Shown: piece by piece, positions 18,889 to 28,404 of the stretch
How positions within the stretch are numbered: position 1 is the first letter of the stretch
Layout: each line of letters begins with the position of its first letter
Source of the DNA: HTCC2207 sp002685195
Lineage (GTDB): Bacteria > Pseudomonadota > Gammaproteobacteria > Pseudomonadales > Porticoccaceae
Direction of reading: 5' to 3'
NCBI GenBank assembly: GCA_051201675.1
Contig: CP179212.1
Location: 2,294,001-2,358,000 of the forward strand
Length of the DNA stretch: 64,000 nucleotides
Made by a program: the position numbers and the translations under genes
Notes under the pieces: generated by a model
Database searches by the model: none
The model's input: only the letters and a program-made list of their open reading frames with translations
What the model was told of the DNA's origin: nothing

Positions 18889-20880
18889 TTAATCTATGTT
18901 AACCATGCGGCCAGTAAGTACCTCTTTTAAAGAGCCAAGATGCTGCTCAAAGTTACGCCATTGCTCCAAGCCTCCTGTGAAAATAGGCTGACGAACCTGC
19001 TCAGAACTCGCAGAACGCACAGCTCTATCATTTTCATGGAATTGCACACAGGCTTCCTCGAAAGGAAGGCCACAGTGTTTTAATAGTTTTGCTACCTGAC
19101 CTTCAAGATCTTTCACTACGTCTTCATAATTCACTGTCATTAAAGGCCCAGGCACTACCTCATGCCAATGGTCCAACAATCGCAAATAGTCCGCATAATA
19201 ATTACCGATATCTTCCACACTGTAAGTAAAGCCCTGACCTTCAGCAAAGAGTTGCTTGAAGTTAGCAAAACAAGTAGCCATTGGCGTTCTTCTAGCGTCA
19301 ATAATTGTCGCATTGGGTAAAATTGCTCTGATTAATCCGATATGCATAAAATTATTGGGTAGCTTATCGATAAAACGGGGCGAACCACTGCGAAAAATAG
19401 AGCAGCTGTCAAGATACTGTTGGCCTAAATCGAAACGTTCGGTGTCGCTTAATTCAGACAGTAGTCTTGGGTAACGGCGAGCCTCTCCTTTTTTGCGACT
19501 GCCCTCTAATCGAGCAGCGATGCGACTAATAAAATGTAATTCTCCCGTGGCCTCCACTTGGGAATGGCTGGCCAGTATCTGTTCTATTAATGTTGAGCCT
19601 GACCTTGGCAGACCAACAACAAAAATAGGGCTAGGATCAGGGTTACCACCAGTATTAAATGCCGACATAAATTTGTTATCGCAAACAGCAACTGAGTCCT
19701 CAACTCGGAGAGTATTATCAGAGGAGTCATAACCACTGTAACGACGTTTTATCTGATTGCCTAATGTATAGGCCTCAAAGGCGCCAGAGTAGTCCTTGTC
19801 ATCCTCAAGAGCTTTACCAACTGCAAAGGCAAGATGGTACTTATCAGCGCTATCGTTCTCAATTGCATGTAACTGTTCAGTCATATCTTTAACTTCAGTA
19901 GCATTAAATTTTACCGTTTTTAGATTGGCCAAACTCCAGTACGCATCGCCATGACTAGGGTCAGCCTTAATGGCACGGCGATACATTTCTGCAGCCTTTT
20001 CGCCACGTCCTGAGTAACGGAGCGAGTGCCCATAACTGGTCAAAATACTCACTGCATTTGGAACGCGAGTAATAACATCTTCATAAACTGAATGGGCCTC
20101 TTCAAAACGACCGGCACTTGATGTGACTGCGGCATGAAGGGTTTTGTAGGCAATGTTATTTGGGTCAATCTTAATCAGACGATTGACTTCGACCATGGCT
20201 GCTTCAAATTTATCCTGTTTAGATAAAGCTAGGGCATACTTATGGCGAGCCATATGATAATCAGGCGTCAACTCCAAGCATCGTTTATAGAGTTGTACCG
20301 CTTCCTCCATAATACCCAACTTATAGCCGATATCAGCGAGCAGTCGAATAGCATTGACATCAGTGGGGTGGATTCTTAAGTACTCTCTACAGACGCCCTC
20401 GGCGATACCAATTCTGCCCGAAGTGAATAATTCAGTCGCCTGCTTCAAAGCGGGATCAACCCCACTGACTAAACGAGCACGGGCATGAGCTTGGGCAGCA
20501 CCCACTTCATCCCCTTGCACCAGAAGCACCTCTCCAAGCATGCGCCAAGCACCCAAGAGCCCAGGATCTAGATCAACTGCTTTTTTTAACTCAACAATAG
20601 CGTTGGTTATCTGTCCACAGGTATTAAATGCTAAACCAATTTCATGACGTCCTTGAGCTACATTGGGCTCCAAAGCTAAAAATTCAGTAAGTGTCTTTAT
20701 ACTTGCTTGGGGTGATCCGGTAAGCCGCAGGGCAACGCCTAACAAAAATAAGGCAGGAGGGAATCGTTCATCTAATTGGACTGCCTGTTCGGCGAGCGTC
20801 AGGGCTTCCGCCGGTTTGCCCTGTTGCAGATTTTCTCGGGCCAACTCAACCAATCGCTTGAGCTCAGTTTGATCTTTCAT
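18889..20880 (-). CDS. TPR-repeat sulfotransferase family protein
   Basis: 663 residues, no signal peptide. Residues 1 to about 360 are a run of tetratricopeptide repeats (for example PAEALTLAEQAVQLDERFPPA, EEAVQLYKRCLELTPDYHMA and GEKAAEMYRRAIKADPSHGDA). Residues about 415-640 are a Sulfotransfer_3 domain with the PAPS 5'-phosphosulfate loop PIFVVGLPRSGSTLIEQ and the conserved Glu/His stretch VEATGELHFI. Related proteins may transfer sulfate to a protein or glycan acceptor. Genes of this type are often found beside TonB receptors in marine gammaproteobacteria, but I know of no demonstrated function for them. Divergent from the alpha/beta hydrolase at 21061. Confidence 0.85.
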   Translation of the reverse strand: MKDQTELKRLVELARENLQQGKPAEALTLAEQAVQLDERFPPALFLLGVALRLTGSPQASIKTLTEFLALEPNVAQGRHEIGLAFNTCGQITNAIVELKKAVDLDPGLLGAWRMLGEVLLVQGDEVGAAQAHARARLVSGVDPALKQATELFTSGRIGIAEGVCREYLRIHPTDVNAIRLLADIGYKLGIMEEAVQLYKRCLELTPDYHMARHKYALALSKQDKFEAAMVEVNRLIKIDPNNIAYKTLHAAVTSSAGRFEEAHSVYEDVITRVPNAVSILTSYGHSLRYSGRGEKAAEMYRRAIKADPSHGDAYWSLANLKTVKFNATEVKDMTEQLHAIENDSADKYHLAFAVGKALEDDKDYSGAFEAYTLGNQIKRRYSGYDSSDNTLRVEDSVAVCDNKFMSAFNTGGNPDPSPIFVVGLPRSGSTLIEQILASHSQVEATGELHFISRIAARLEGSRKKGEARRYPRLLSELSDTERFDLGQQYLDSCSIFRSGSPRFIDKLPNNFMHIGLIRAILPNATIIDARRTPMATCFANFKQLFAEGQGFTYSVEDIGNYYADYLRLLDHWHEVVPGPLMTVNYEDVVKDLEGQVAKLLKHCGLPFEEACVQFHENDRAVRSASSEQVRQPIFTGGLEQWRNFEQHLGSLKEVLTGRMVNID

Positions 20881-21060
20881 ATTAACTATCGCCTTTTTAC
20901 CTAATTAATGAGCCTTTTGGAAATACAACCAATCACAAAGACCTCTTTACGATGCAGGTCAATACTATGAAAGAACTACCGTATAAAAGCAATTGTGTCA
21001 TGGTAAGTGCCTAAACAGTTTTAGCATGGTAAAGTCTTACAAAAATTTGAGGGAGGATTT

Positions 21061-22092
21061 ATGAAGTTAGCTAAATTTGTTAGTACTCTTGCAGCATTAA
21101 TGATAAATACTGCGCTAGCATCAGAGCTTCCAAACTCACTGCCAAATGGCTTTGATTCTCTCGGCCCAACAGTCAAGCAATTAACGACAGAGACTGGACG
21201 CCAAATCCATTATGTTGATGACGGAGTAACAAAAGCTGATCCTGTGATTTTTACAGGAGGCCTGGGCACATCAGTGAGGGCAATACGTCTATTGGATTTT
21301 TTGAGAACCATGCGCCAAGACCTAAATATTCGTATGATTACAGTAGAACGCAATGGATTTGGTCAAACTCAATTTAACCCAGATTTAGATATGGCAGATT
21401 ATGCCAAAGATGTTGAATACGTATTGGATCATCTCGATATCGATCATTTTTCTTTGTTTGGCATTTCTGGTGGGGGACCCTATACGGCCAAAATAGCTTC
21501 TCGTTTACATAAACGAGTGCTTTCGATTCATATGGCTGCAACATCTCCATTAATTGGCCAGGCTGATTGGTGCTCGCCGGATCGAGGTACTAGCGGCTAT
21601 AGTGATTTACTCGCCTATCCTATGCAGTTCTTCGGATTCCCTAAGTCAAGCTCGATGCACCAAGTAGAAGGTTTCCAGGATACCGCATTCGAAGAAGCCG
21701 CAAGAGCCCACAATCTCCGAGGGCAATCAGCTGATCCTGCACCACTGCAACATGAGATGGCACTTTATTGCAGTGAGGGAGCGATCGATACCTCTCACGT
21801 TAAAACCAAACTCTTTGTCTATCGTGGACAAGCCGATGAGTTGTTGACTAACGAACCAAATGACGCCTGGCAAAAGCACTACCCTAAGGCAACCATCTTT
21901 TTAAGAAACTATCCTGGAGAAGGGCATGATGTCCAATACCGTCATCTTGATCAAATCTTGTTAGACCTGTCTGGTCAAAATTCACAGATCTTAATATGCA
22001 AAGATGGTGATCAAAAAATGATTAGCCCACTTGCACAACAGAAACTATCGCCTCGTGAATATAAACTCGGCCTCTGCCAATGGGACAGTTAA
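21061..22092 (+). CDS. Secreted alpha/beta hydrolase
   Basis: 343 residues with a signal peptide (MKLAKFVSTLAALMINTALA) and a strong GGAGG site just before the ATG. The fold markers are PVIFTGGLGTSVRA (oxyanion region), the nucleophile elbow FGISGGGP with Ser, an acid in YRGQADELL, and the base His in GEGHDVQYRH. The triad is complete. The substrate is unknown. It lies 37 bp upstream of betB and is probably cotranscribed with it, so periplasmic release of an alcohol or choline ester later oxidised by BetB is conceivable; this is inference only. Confidence 0.78.
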   Translation: MKLAKFVSTLAALMINTALASELPNSLPNGFDSLGPTVKQLTTETGRQIHYVDDGVTKADPVIFTGGLGTSVRAIRLLDFLRTMRQDLNIRMITVERNGFGQTQFNPDLDMADYAKDVEYVLDHLDIDHFSLFGISGGGPYTAKIASRLHKRVLSIHMAATSPLIGQADWCSPDRGTSGYSDLLAYPMQFFGFPKSSSMHQVEGFQDTAFEEAARAHNLRGQSADPAPLQHEMALYCSEGAIDTSHVKTKLFVYRGQADELLTNEPNDAWQKHYPKATIFLRNYPGEGHDVQYRHLDQILLDLSGQNSQILICKDGDQKMISPLAQQKLSPREYKLGLCQWDS

Positions 22093-22129
22093 GATTGGAC
22101 CTAAGTAAAACTAATAATTGGAGTTTGTT

Positions 22130-23584
22130 ATGATCACTCAACCCACTGCAAGCCATTTTATCGACGGCGAATATGTAGAAGATTCTAGTGGTACGCCAAT
22201 TAATATTATCTACCCAGCAACTGGAGAGATTATTGGCAAAGTATATTCAGCAACTCCAGCCATTATTGAAAGGGCCATTGAAAGTGGTACTAAGGCACAA
22301 AAAGCCTGGGCACGACTCTCTGGGACCGAGCGTGGCCGAGTATTAAATCGTGCCGCTTCAATTATTCGAGAGCGAAACTACGATCTATCTGTTTTAGAAA
22401 CCTATGATACCGGCAAACCAATCTCTGAAACTCTCTACGCCGATGCCACAAGCGCAGCGGATGCATTAGAATATTTCGGCGGTTTGGCCGGATCGATTAC
22501 CGGAGAGCATATTCCTCTGCCTGACGGAAATTGGGCCTATACGCGCCGCGAACCACTGGGGCTGTGCGTTGGAATTGGCGCCTGGAACTATCCGACTCAG
22601 ATTGCATGCTGGAAAGGAGCACCCGCTCTTGCCTGTGGTAATGCCATGATCTTCAAACCCTCAGAAGTTACCCCTCTCTGTGCTCTAAAAATAGCTGAAA
22701 TTCTTATCGAAGCAGGACTGCCCCCAGGTTTATATAATGTTATTCAAGGTTTAGGAGATGTGGGCGCCACACTAGTTTCTGATCCTCGTGTGGATAAAGT
22801 TTCATTAACTGGGTCAGTTCCCACTGGTCGTAAGGTCTACGCCTCAGCTGCCTCGCAAATGAAACATGTAACTATGGAATTAGGCGGTAAATCTCCATTA
22901 ATAATCTTTGACGATGCAGATCTTGAAAACGCAGTGAGTGGGGCTATTTTAGCTAATTTCTACTCAACGGGTCAGATCTGCTCAAATGGAACTCGTGTCT
23001 TTGTTCAACGAAAAATCCAAGATGCTTTCCTAGAGCGTTTGGTTGAACGCCTAGGTCAAGCCGTCATCGGTGACCCGCAAGATGAGACTACAAATTTTGG
23101 GCCGATGGTCAGCCAGAGACAGCTGGACATAGTACTCGAGTATTTTGAGAAAGCTAAAAATGAAGGTGCTCGACTGATTACTGGAGGAAACCCTATTGCT
23201 GGCGATGGTTTCTTTATAGAGCCTACAGTTTTCGCTGACGTGACCGATGATATGACCATTGCATGTGAGGAGGTTTTTGGGCCTCTAATGTCAGTGTTAA
23301 CCTTTGATGACGAAAAAGAAGTCATTACAAGGGCTAACGCGACAGAATTTGGGCTAGCGGCGGGGGTCTTTACCAAAGACCTGAGTAGAGGACACAGAAT
23401 GGTCGATGCTCTTGATGCCGGTACTTGCTTTATTAATTCCTATAATGATGCACCTGTTGAAGTACCTTTTGGTGGTGTGAAGATGTCTGGGGTAGGTCGA
23501 GAAAATTCAAAGGCCGCCATCACACATTATTCGCAGTTAAAATCTGTATTTGTGCGCATGGATGATATGGAATCTCCCTTTTGA
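22130..23584 (+). CDS. betB: Betaine aldehyde dehydrogenase (BetB-like)
   Basis: 484 residues. A TTG at 22118 is in frame, but the ATG at 22130 has GGAG 6 bases upstream and is the likely start. Close to E. coli BetB along its length: YTRREPLGLCVGIGAWNYP, CGNAMIFKPSEVTPL, VTMELGGKSPLIIFDDADL (catalytic-region Glu250), STGQICSNGTRVFV (catalytic Cys284) and the C-terminal VPFGGVKMSGVGREN. It oxidises betaine aldehyde to glycine betaine with NAD(P)+. Together with the glycine betaine made by the carnitine locus, this points to betaine accumulation or use. Related aminoaldehyde substrates cannot be excluded. Confidence 0.85.
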   Translation: MITQPTASHFIDGEYVEDSSGTPINIIYPATGEIIGKVYSATPAIIERAIESGTKAQKAWARLSGTERGRVLNRAASIIRERNYDLSVLETYDTGKPISETLYADATSAADALEYFGGLAGSITGEHIPLPDGNWAYTRREPLGLCVGIGAWNYPTQIACWKGAPALACGNAMIFKPSEVTPLCALKIAEILIEAGLPPGLYNVIQGLGDVGATLVSDPRVDKVSLTGSVPTGRKVYASAASQMKHVTMELGGKSPLIIFDDADLENAVSGAILANFYSTGQICSNGTRVFVQRKIQDAFLERLVERLGQAVIGDPQDETTNFGPMVSQRQLDIVLEYFEKAKNEGARLITGGNPIAGDGFFIEPTVFADVTDDMTIACEEVFGPLMSVLTFDDEKEVITRANATEFGLAAGVFTKDLSRGHRMVDALDAGTCFINSYNDAPVEVPFGGVKMSGVGRENSKAAITHYSQLKSVFVRMDDMESPF

Positions 23585-23747
23585 CTTTATGATATCCATC
23601 ACAATTTTTAATCACTAGACACCTAATACGCCTAATTTCTGGAAAGATTTGAACTATTCTCAGAAAACCTGTCAAAGAATAGGCAAGCTTTGCTTGTATA
23701 TTCTCCCCCGAGATAGAAAGTAAGTTTTAGTCTTCAATCATTGAAAC

Positions 23748-23781
23748 AACCCCGGCCAACTAAATGGCTGGGGTTTTTTTT
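23748..23781 (+). terminator. Rho-independent terminator after betB
   Basis: An 11-bp stem pairs 23748-23758 with 23765-23775 around a 6-base loop (one G-T pair) and runs into T8. It lies 164 bp past the betB stop. The DNA between betB and this hairpin holds no gene. Confidence 0.9.
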
Positions 23782-23913
23782 GCTTGATGAGTATCGTCTT
23801 TCCTGAAAGAACCATGACTGCTATCTAATTTCATAGTTGTGTAGACATAAAAGGTAATGTTAATGTCACTGTTAAAAATAATGCTTAAAGGTAATATCTC
23901 TCTGGAGCAAAGA

Positions 23914-25122
23914 ATGGATGTTTTAAAATTTGTGGCTCTTTCTTCTATTACATTACTTCTGGGGCTCCAGCCCTCTGGAGGTTTTGCCCATGATACCGCT
24001 TACGCGCCAAAGCCGTCTAATCAGCGTGCTATCGAATTCCCAGATACCAATAAATATAAAACCTTAGCGGTTGACCTACACATTCATAGTGTTTTCTCCG
24101 ATGGACACGTATGGCCAAATATTAGAGTTGCAGAGGCTCAGCAAGACGGTTTAGATGCTATTGCCATGACTGAGCACCTAGAGTGGCAACCTCATCTTGC
24201 CGATATTCCACATCCCGATCGCAATCGTTCTTATCAGGAGGCTGCAGAATCAGCGAAAGGATCTGATCTAATAGTACTTAGTGGCAGTGAAATTACTCGC
24301 TATCTACCTGCAGGCCATATCAATGCGATATTTATCAATGATGCTAATAAATTAATTAACGTGGAAGGCGCCGCTAAAAATTCTACCGACACAGAGGTAT
24401 TTGGTAAGGCAGCTATTAAGTGGCCTGCACAAGAAGCCGTAGAAGCTGCCCATAAGCAAGGGGCATTTATGTTTTGGAATCACCCAAACTGGTCAAATCG
24501 AGAAACATCCGGTATCACGAAAATAAACACTTTCCATGCAAAAAATGCTGCAGAAGGTAAGCTTCATGGAATCGAAGTAGCCAATACTCACTGGTATGCA
24601 GAAGCTGCCTTTCAGACGGCTCTTGATTATAATTTAGCGCTCATCGGTACCTCTGATGTACATGATCTCATTGATTGGGATTATCTACCCCATGAGGGCG
24701 GCCATCGCCCAGTGACCTTAGTTTTCGCTAAGGAAAAGACCGCTGATTCGATAAAAGAAGCGCTTTTTGCTCGACGCACCGCTGTATGGTTTAAAAACCT
24801 TTTAATTGGTCGCGAGAAAGATTTAGGCCCGCTGTTAGCATCGAGTATAAAAGTAAACAGCATGAAATATCAGACAGATACTGTGATCGCAGAGATTAGA
24901 ATCGAAAATACCTCAGATGCTAACTTTGATGCGCGCTACACAGGGCCATACAGCTTAGGGCTCTCCAGTGACCGATTTCAGCTACCTGCGCATAGCACAA
25001 CGGTTATCGAGGTTAAACCAGGGAAACGCCTGGAAGCTCTTGAGTTACCAATTACTTTAGAAAACACTCTAGTAACACCAGAGACTCACGCTACGATGGT
25101 ATTGAAAGCAGCGCTAAAATAA
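23914..25122 (+). CDS. Secreted PHP-domain phosphodiesterase (Sb-PDE-like)
   Basis: About 402 residues from the ATG at 23914, chosen because GGAG lies 6 bases upstream and it gives a proper signal peptide ending at GGFAHD; upstream in-frame ATGs (23857, 23863) would add a poorly charged leader. PHP metal motifs are clear: DLHIHSVFSDGHVWP, MTEHLEWQPH, FWNHPNW, and GTSDVHDL. The HRPVTLVFA and TAVWFKNLLIG blocks match the Sb-PDE phosphodiesterase family. It would hydrolyse phosphodiesters in the periplasm, perhaps for phosphate or alcohol scavenging. It is convergent with the CotH-type gene 25 bp downstream. Confidence 0.78.
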   Translation: MDVLKFVALSSITLLLGLQPSGGFAHDTAYAPKPSNQRAIEFPDTNKYKTLAVDLHIHSVFSDGHVWPNIRVAEAQQDGLDAIAMTEHLEWQPHLADIPHPDRNRSYQEAAESAKGSDLIVLSGSEITRYLPAGHINAIFINDANKLINVEGAAKNSTDTEVFGKAAIKWPAQEAVEAAHKQGAFMFWNHPNWSNRETSGITKINTFHAKNAAEGKLHGIEVANTHWYAEAAFQTALDYNLALIGTSDVHDLIDWDYLPHEGGHRPVTLVFAKEKTADSIKEALFARRTAVWFKNLLIGREKDLGPLLASSIKVNSMKYQTDTVIAEIRIENTSDANFDARYTGPYSLGLSSDRFQLPAHSTTVIEVKPGKRLEALELPITLENTLVTPETHATMVLKAALK

Positions 25123-25147
25123 ATGACTAAGAACTAGTTATGGGTAA

Positions 25148-27511
25148 TTATAATCCGTTTTCTTGAAGCTCTTGATAGAGAGCTTCTTTCCTTAACTCAA
25201 TAAATCGCTTGATAGATATATCTCTAGCATCACACAATGCTATGCCTGCATCTGCATCAATAGCTGCAGGGTTATAGATAAAACCGCAACCATCTGGGAG
25301 CCCCCCTTCAGTTTGAGTAATGGCGACTTGAATAAGTGAGTTTCTCGCAGAAAGTTGGCTCTCTAGAGCGTCCCAATTCATCTGATTATCAAGTATCGAT
25401 TTAATTTCTGAGTAAAGTAATTCTTTATTGGACTCTTCAGAGAAAACAATGTCCCATAAAATAGGGTTTACGCTGCCTAATTCTCGACCACTCCAATGGA
25501 CCTTCCCGGAGGAAGGGAAGGCATAGGTACCCGTAATGTCTCGAAACGCAGAAAACCAAGACGGGCTCCCCCCTGAAATGTCGTGGCTATCTCTGAAGAC
25601 AAAATCAAAATCATTGACCATATATATCCATTTATCAGTTAGGGGATTAAAATAGAGATAATAATTGTTGGCCACTCGCACATAATGATCAACTGCACCC
25701 ATCACAATTTCTGCTGCTTGCGCTCTAATAAATCCAACGACATCAAACTGCTCAGCTAATACTGAAGCGCTTGGGTAAGTCTGAACAAATTTCATAAAAT
25801 CCTGAAGTAGAACTCTTCCGGTGGCAATTTTGCTCTTCTTCGTTTTTAAATCGTAGGGAGGTTTATAGGGACTGAACTGCGACTTTTCTCCGCCATCATT
25901 GATATCAGAATTTACAAAACCGGGATCTAGATAATTTGCGCTACCAAGCCACTCTTCTCTCGAATCAGGATCTGACTTTTCAACACCAATCTGACAAAAA
26001 TTCTCATCAACATAGGTCGATGTGTCCTCATAAAAGACACAGCTTCCATCCGCCTCTTCTGACCCAGCTAAATCTGCGTTTCCACCAATTTTGAAAAGAT
26101 AACCATTTTTCCCAAAGAATCTCTTAAGAAAGGGTTTATCAATTTGTTCCACCATCTGAAAAACACCCATATTGAAAGATTGTGGTAGAGGCATTCCATA
26201 AAAATCACCCTCTCCAGTAATGTAAAGTTCGATATTGGCGTGCGCGACCCGCGATGCAGGAACCCCAATATTGTTTAAAATATCATGTGCCAAAAGCTCC
26301 CTTTGATAGGAAGGATCGTCTCTATTGAAGCGAAAAAATATTTTATCCAAATCCATGAATTCTCGCCCATCATTATCAGGGACTTCTTCAAGGTCTTGAC
26401 CGATCCTAGAGTAGCAGGGGTGTCCCTCAACTGCTGCTGGGGAACCTGTTTCGTCTATACACGAATAAACTCCTTCGTCTTCATCAAATTCTTCATCAAA
26501 CTTGAGGCCAAAACTAAATCGTCTTGGTTTAGCAGTCCACTCACCATCACCTTGCTCATACCAATACTCTGGCCATTGCCTGCTGGTGTTACCTTTCATT
26601 TTAAAACCAACTTTTTCAAGTTTTTCTACAACACTACCATCCGTATCTAAGTATTCGAAATCAACCTGCCTGTATATTTCACTATGGGTCCAAGAGTTCC
26701 ATTCTGAAATATTGCCATTTGCATCACCTGTGCTGTACCTCGCTCTTTCTGTATCTAGAACAAATCTGTTCCATTCATCGATAGTTATGCTCAAACGTAT
26801 TTTGTGCATCTTATCTAAGGTAAATAAGGGTGCTGATGCGTCTGCCTGACAAAAAACTTCTATGATCAAATCTTCTGAACCTATAACACCCTCGTCAATT
26901 TCTACAGAGCAATCCTGTCTTCCGGGATCTCGTTCTACTTTTAAAGCAAAGGACGCGCCAGTTTTTAATCCTCTTTGAAACTCAAAATTCCCATTGGCGC
27001 CTATTGTAAGAAGTACATCTTCCTCGGCACACTCTAGGTCAACTTGAGAAATAAAACATGCGTTTAGTTGAACATCCATATCTCTATGTGCATCTAAAGT
27101 GTTTGTCTCAATACTGATGAAAAAAATCGGTTTAATTACAGATAAATCAAATGAAATGGAATTACTAGCTTGTCCGTCCGAAACACTAATGGTGATCGAG
27201 GCAGTAGAGTCTAAGTCTTCAGTAGACGGTGTGCCTGATAATAACCCTGATGAGGAATCAAAGGATGTCCATGAAGGTTTTCCAGCAATGCTAAAAGCTA
27301 AATCATCTCCATCAACATCATTCGCAGAAGGGATAAAATCCAATACCTCCCCTACTCTGATTGTTGAGATACTCCCAGAAATTGTAGGCGCTGTATTTTG
27401 TATTACAGGGTTTGGATTATTACCACCACCACATGAGCTGATTATCAATAAAGTTACTAGAAGAAGGCTGGTACGTTTTATACAAGAATAGAAACGGGAA
27501 TGTCTCATCAT
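25148..27511 (-). CDS. Lipoprotein with Ig-like domain and CotH-type kinase domain
   Basis: 787 residues. A lipoprotein signal ends in LLIISSC (Cys27). Residues about 40-127 form a cadherin/He_PIG-like Ig domain (NDVDGDDLAFSI, SGLLSGTPS). Residues about 235-720 match CotH: GFKMKGNTSRQ near 304-312, ELLAHDILNNIGVPASRVAHA, a YLFKIGG segment, and the metal-site MVNDFDFVFRD near 640. CotH proteins are secreted atypical kinases that phosphorylate proteins or, in some bacteria, sit beside polysaccharide-related genes. Surface location is expected. Whether it is active and on what target cannot be told here. Confidence 0.82.
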   Translation of the reverse strand: MMRHSRFYSCIKRTSLLLVTLLIISSCGGGNNPNPVIQNTAPTISGSISTIRVGEVLDFIPSANDVDGDDLAFSIAGKPSWTSFDSSSGLLSGTPSTEDLDSTASITISVSDGQASNSISFDLSVIKPIFFISIETNTLDAHRDMDVQLNACFISQVDLECAEEDVLLTIGANGNFEFQRGLKTGASFALKVERDPGRQDCSVEIDEGVIGSEDLIIEVFCQADASAPLFTLDKMHKIRLSITIDEWNRFVLDTERARYSTGDANGNISEWNSWTHSEIYRQVDFEYLDTDGSVVEKLEKVGFKMKGNTSRQWPEYWYEQGDGEWTAKPRRFSFGLKFDEEFDEDEGVYSCIDETGSPAAVEGHPCYSRIGQDLEEVPDNDGREFMDLDKIFFRFNRDDPSYQRELLAHDILNNIGVPASRVAHANIELYITGEGDFYGMPLPQSFNMGVFQMVEQIDKPFLKRFFGKNGYLFKIGGNADLAGSEEADGSCVFYEDTSTYVDENFCQIGVEKSDPDSREEWLGSANYLDPGFVNSDINDGGEKSQFSPYKPPYDLKTKKSKIATGRVLLQDFMKFVQTYPSASVLAEQFDVVGFIRAQAAEIVMGAVDHYVRVANNYYLYFNPLTDKWIYMVNDFDFVFRDSHDISGGSPSWFSAFRDITGTYAFPSSGKVHWSGRELGSVNPILWDIVFSEESNKELLYSEIKSILDNQMNWDALESQLSARNSLIQVAITQTEGGLPDGCGFIYNPAAIDADAGIALCDARDISIKRFIELRKEALYQELQENGL

Positions 27512-27641
27512 ATTTTCTCTACTGCCAACCCCACGATTAATACTAGATTATAGTTTAATATATCATGAACAGATGAACATTGGTTCTACGGTTCGATATT
27601 GGCTAGAATACATTTTCTGGGTACATCTGACGGGAAACTTT

Positions 27642-28169
27642 ATGAGACTCAAAGAACTTTTGATTTTATCCGCTGCTGCCATTTTCCCTATATCTACAGT
27701 GGCACTTGAGAATATTTCACAGACTGAGATCCAAGGTGAAAACCCTTGCCTATCAACTGATCCTGCTCTTGGTGATTCGGCCTTTTGGGCAAGTAAAGCC
27801 GTTGAGCAATTCGCCGATGCTAAGTTTACCGATGCTGTGAGTACAGTTGATGCCTGTTTTGCTCAGTGGGGTCCAGACGCAGGACAACAGCAAAAAAAAC
27901 TACATAAAAAACGTAATAGCTGCCCACCAACAGGGAAGGTTAAGGCCAGAATAAAACGTAAAATAGAAAAAAATTACTTGATGAATGATGTTTCGATGGC
28001 TCTCTGGGCGAAGGCTCGCTCACACCATGAACTCGGACAAATCGATTTAGCAAAACAAACTTACGCTCAGTGCGTATATATGAGCTGTGGTCGGGCTTGG
28101 GACCCCAAAGGGTGGTTTTGGAGTCCAGCCAAAGATTGTGCCGATAAAGTAAGAACACTTTTAAAATAA
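27642..28169 (+). CDS. Small secreted Cys-containing protein of unknown function with a TPR-like segment
   Basis: About 175 residues. The ATG at 27642 is preferred over 27573 because it starts a signal peptide (MRLKELLILSAAAIFPISTVA). The mature part has six or so cysteines and a TPR-like hairpin (VSMALWAKARSHHELGQIDLAKQTYAQCV), then a Trp-rich AWDPKGWFWSPAKDCADKV tail. Similar tails occur in short proteins found near glycoside hydrolases, but I do not recognise a named family. Divergent from the CotH gene. A real gene is likely from coding character; function unknown. Confidence 0.6.
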   Translation: MRLKELLILSAAAIFPISTVALENISQTEIQGENPCLSTDPALGDSAFWASKAVEQFADAKFTDAVSTVDACFAQWGPDAGQQQKKLHKKRNSCPPTGKVKARIKRKIEKNYLMNDVSMALWAKARSHHELGQIDLAKQTYAQCVYMSCGRAWDPKGWFWSPAKDCADKVRTLLK

Positions 28170-28404
28170 AAGGCGCAGACGAACTAACTGTATTTATCCC
28201 CGCTCTATATAAAAATGCTCAACCAATCAAAGCGTTCATCAACCACTCAGGGTAGAGACCAAAAACGCTGAAATTATGGCACCCACCTGATATGAAGGAA
28301 TACTAAGTAATTAGCTAAATGTTGACTTCGATTAATCTTATTGTAGATCCCTAATGTTATAAATAGGGACAACAACTAATGAGAAAACTCGAGGAAAAAC
28401 TTAA

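Noticed and set aside
26285..26849. Open frames of 115-121 codons on the + strand
   Set aside because: They lie wholly antisense to the CotH-type gene, have no conserved motifs and no ribosome binding site.
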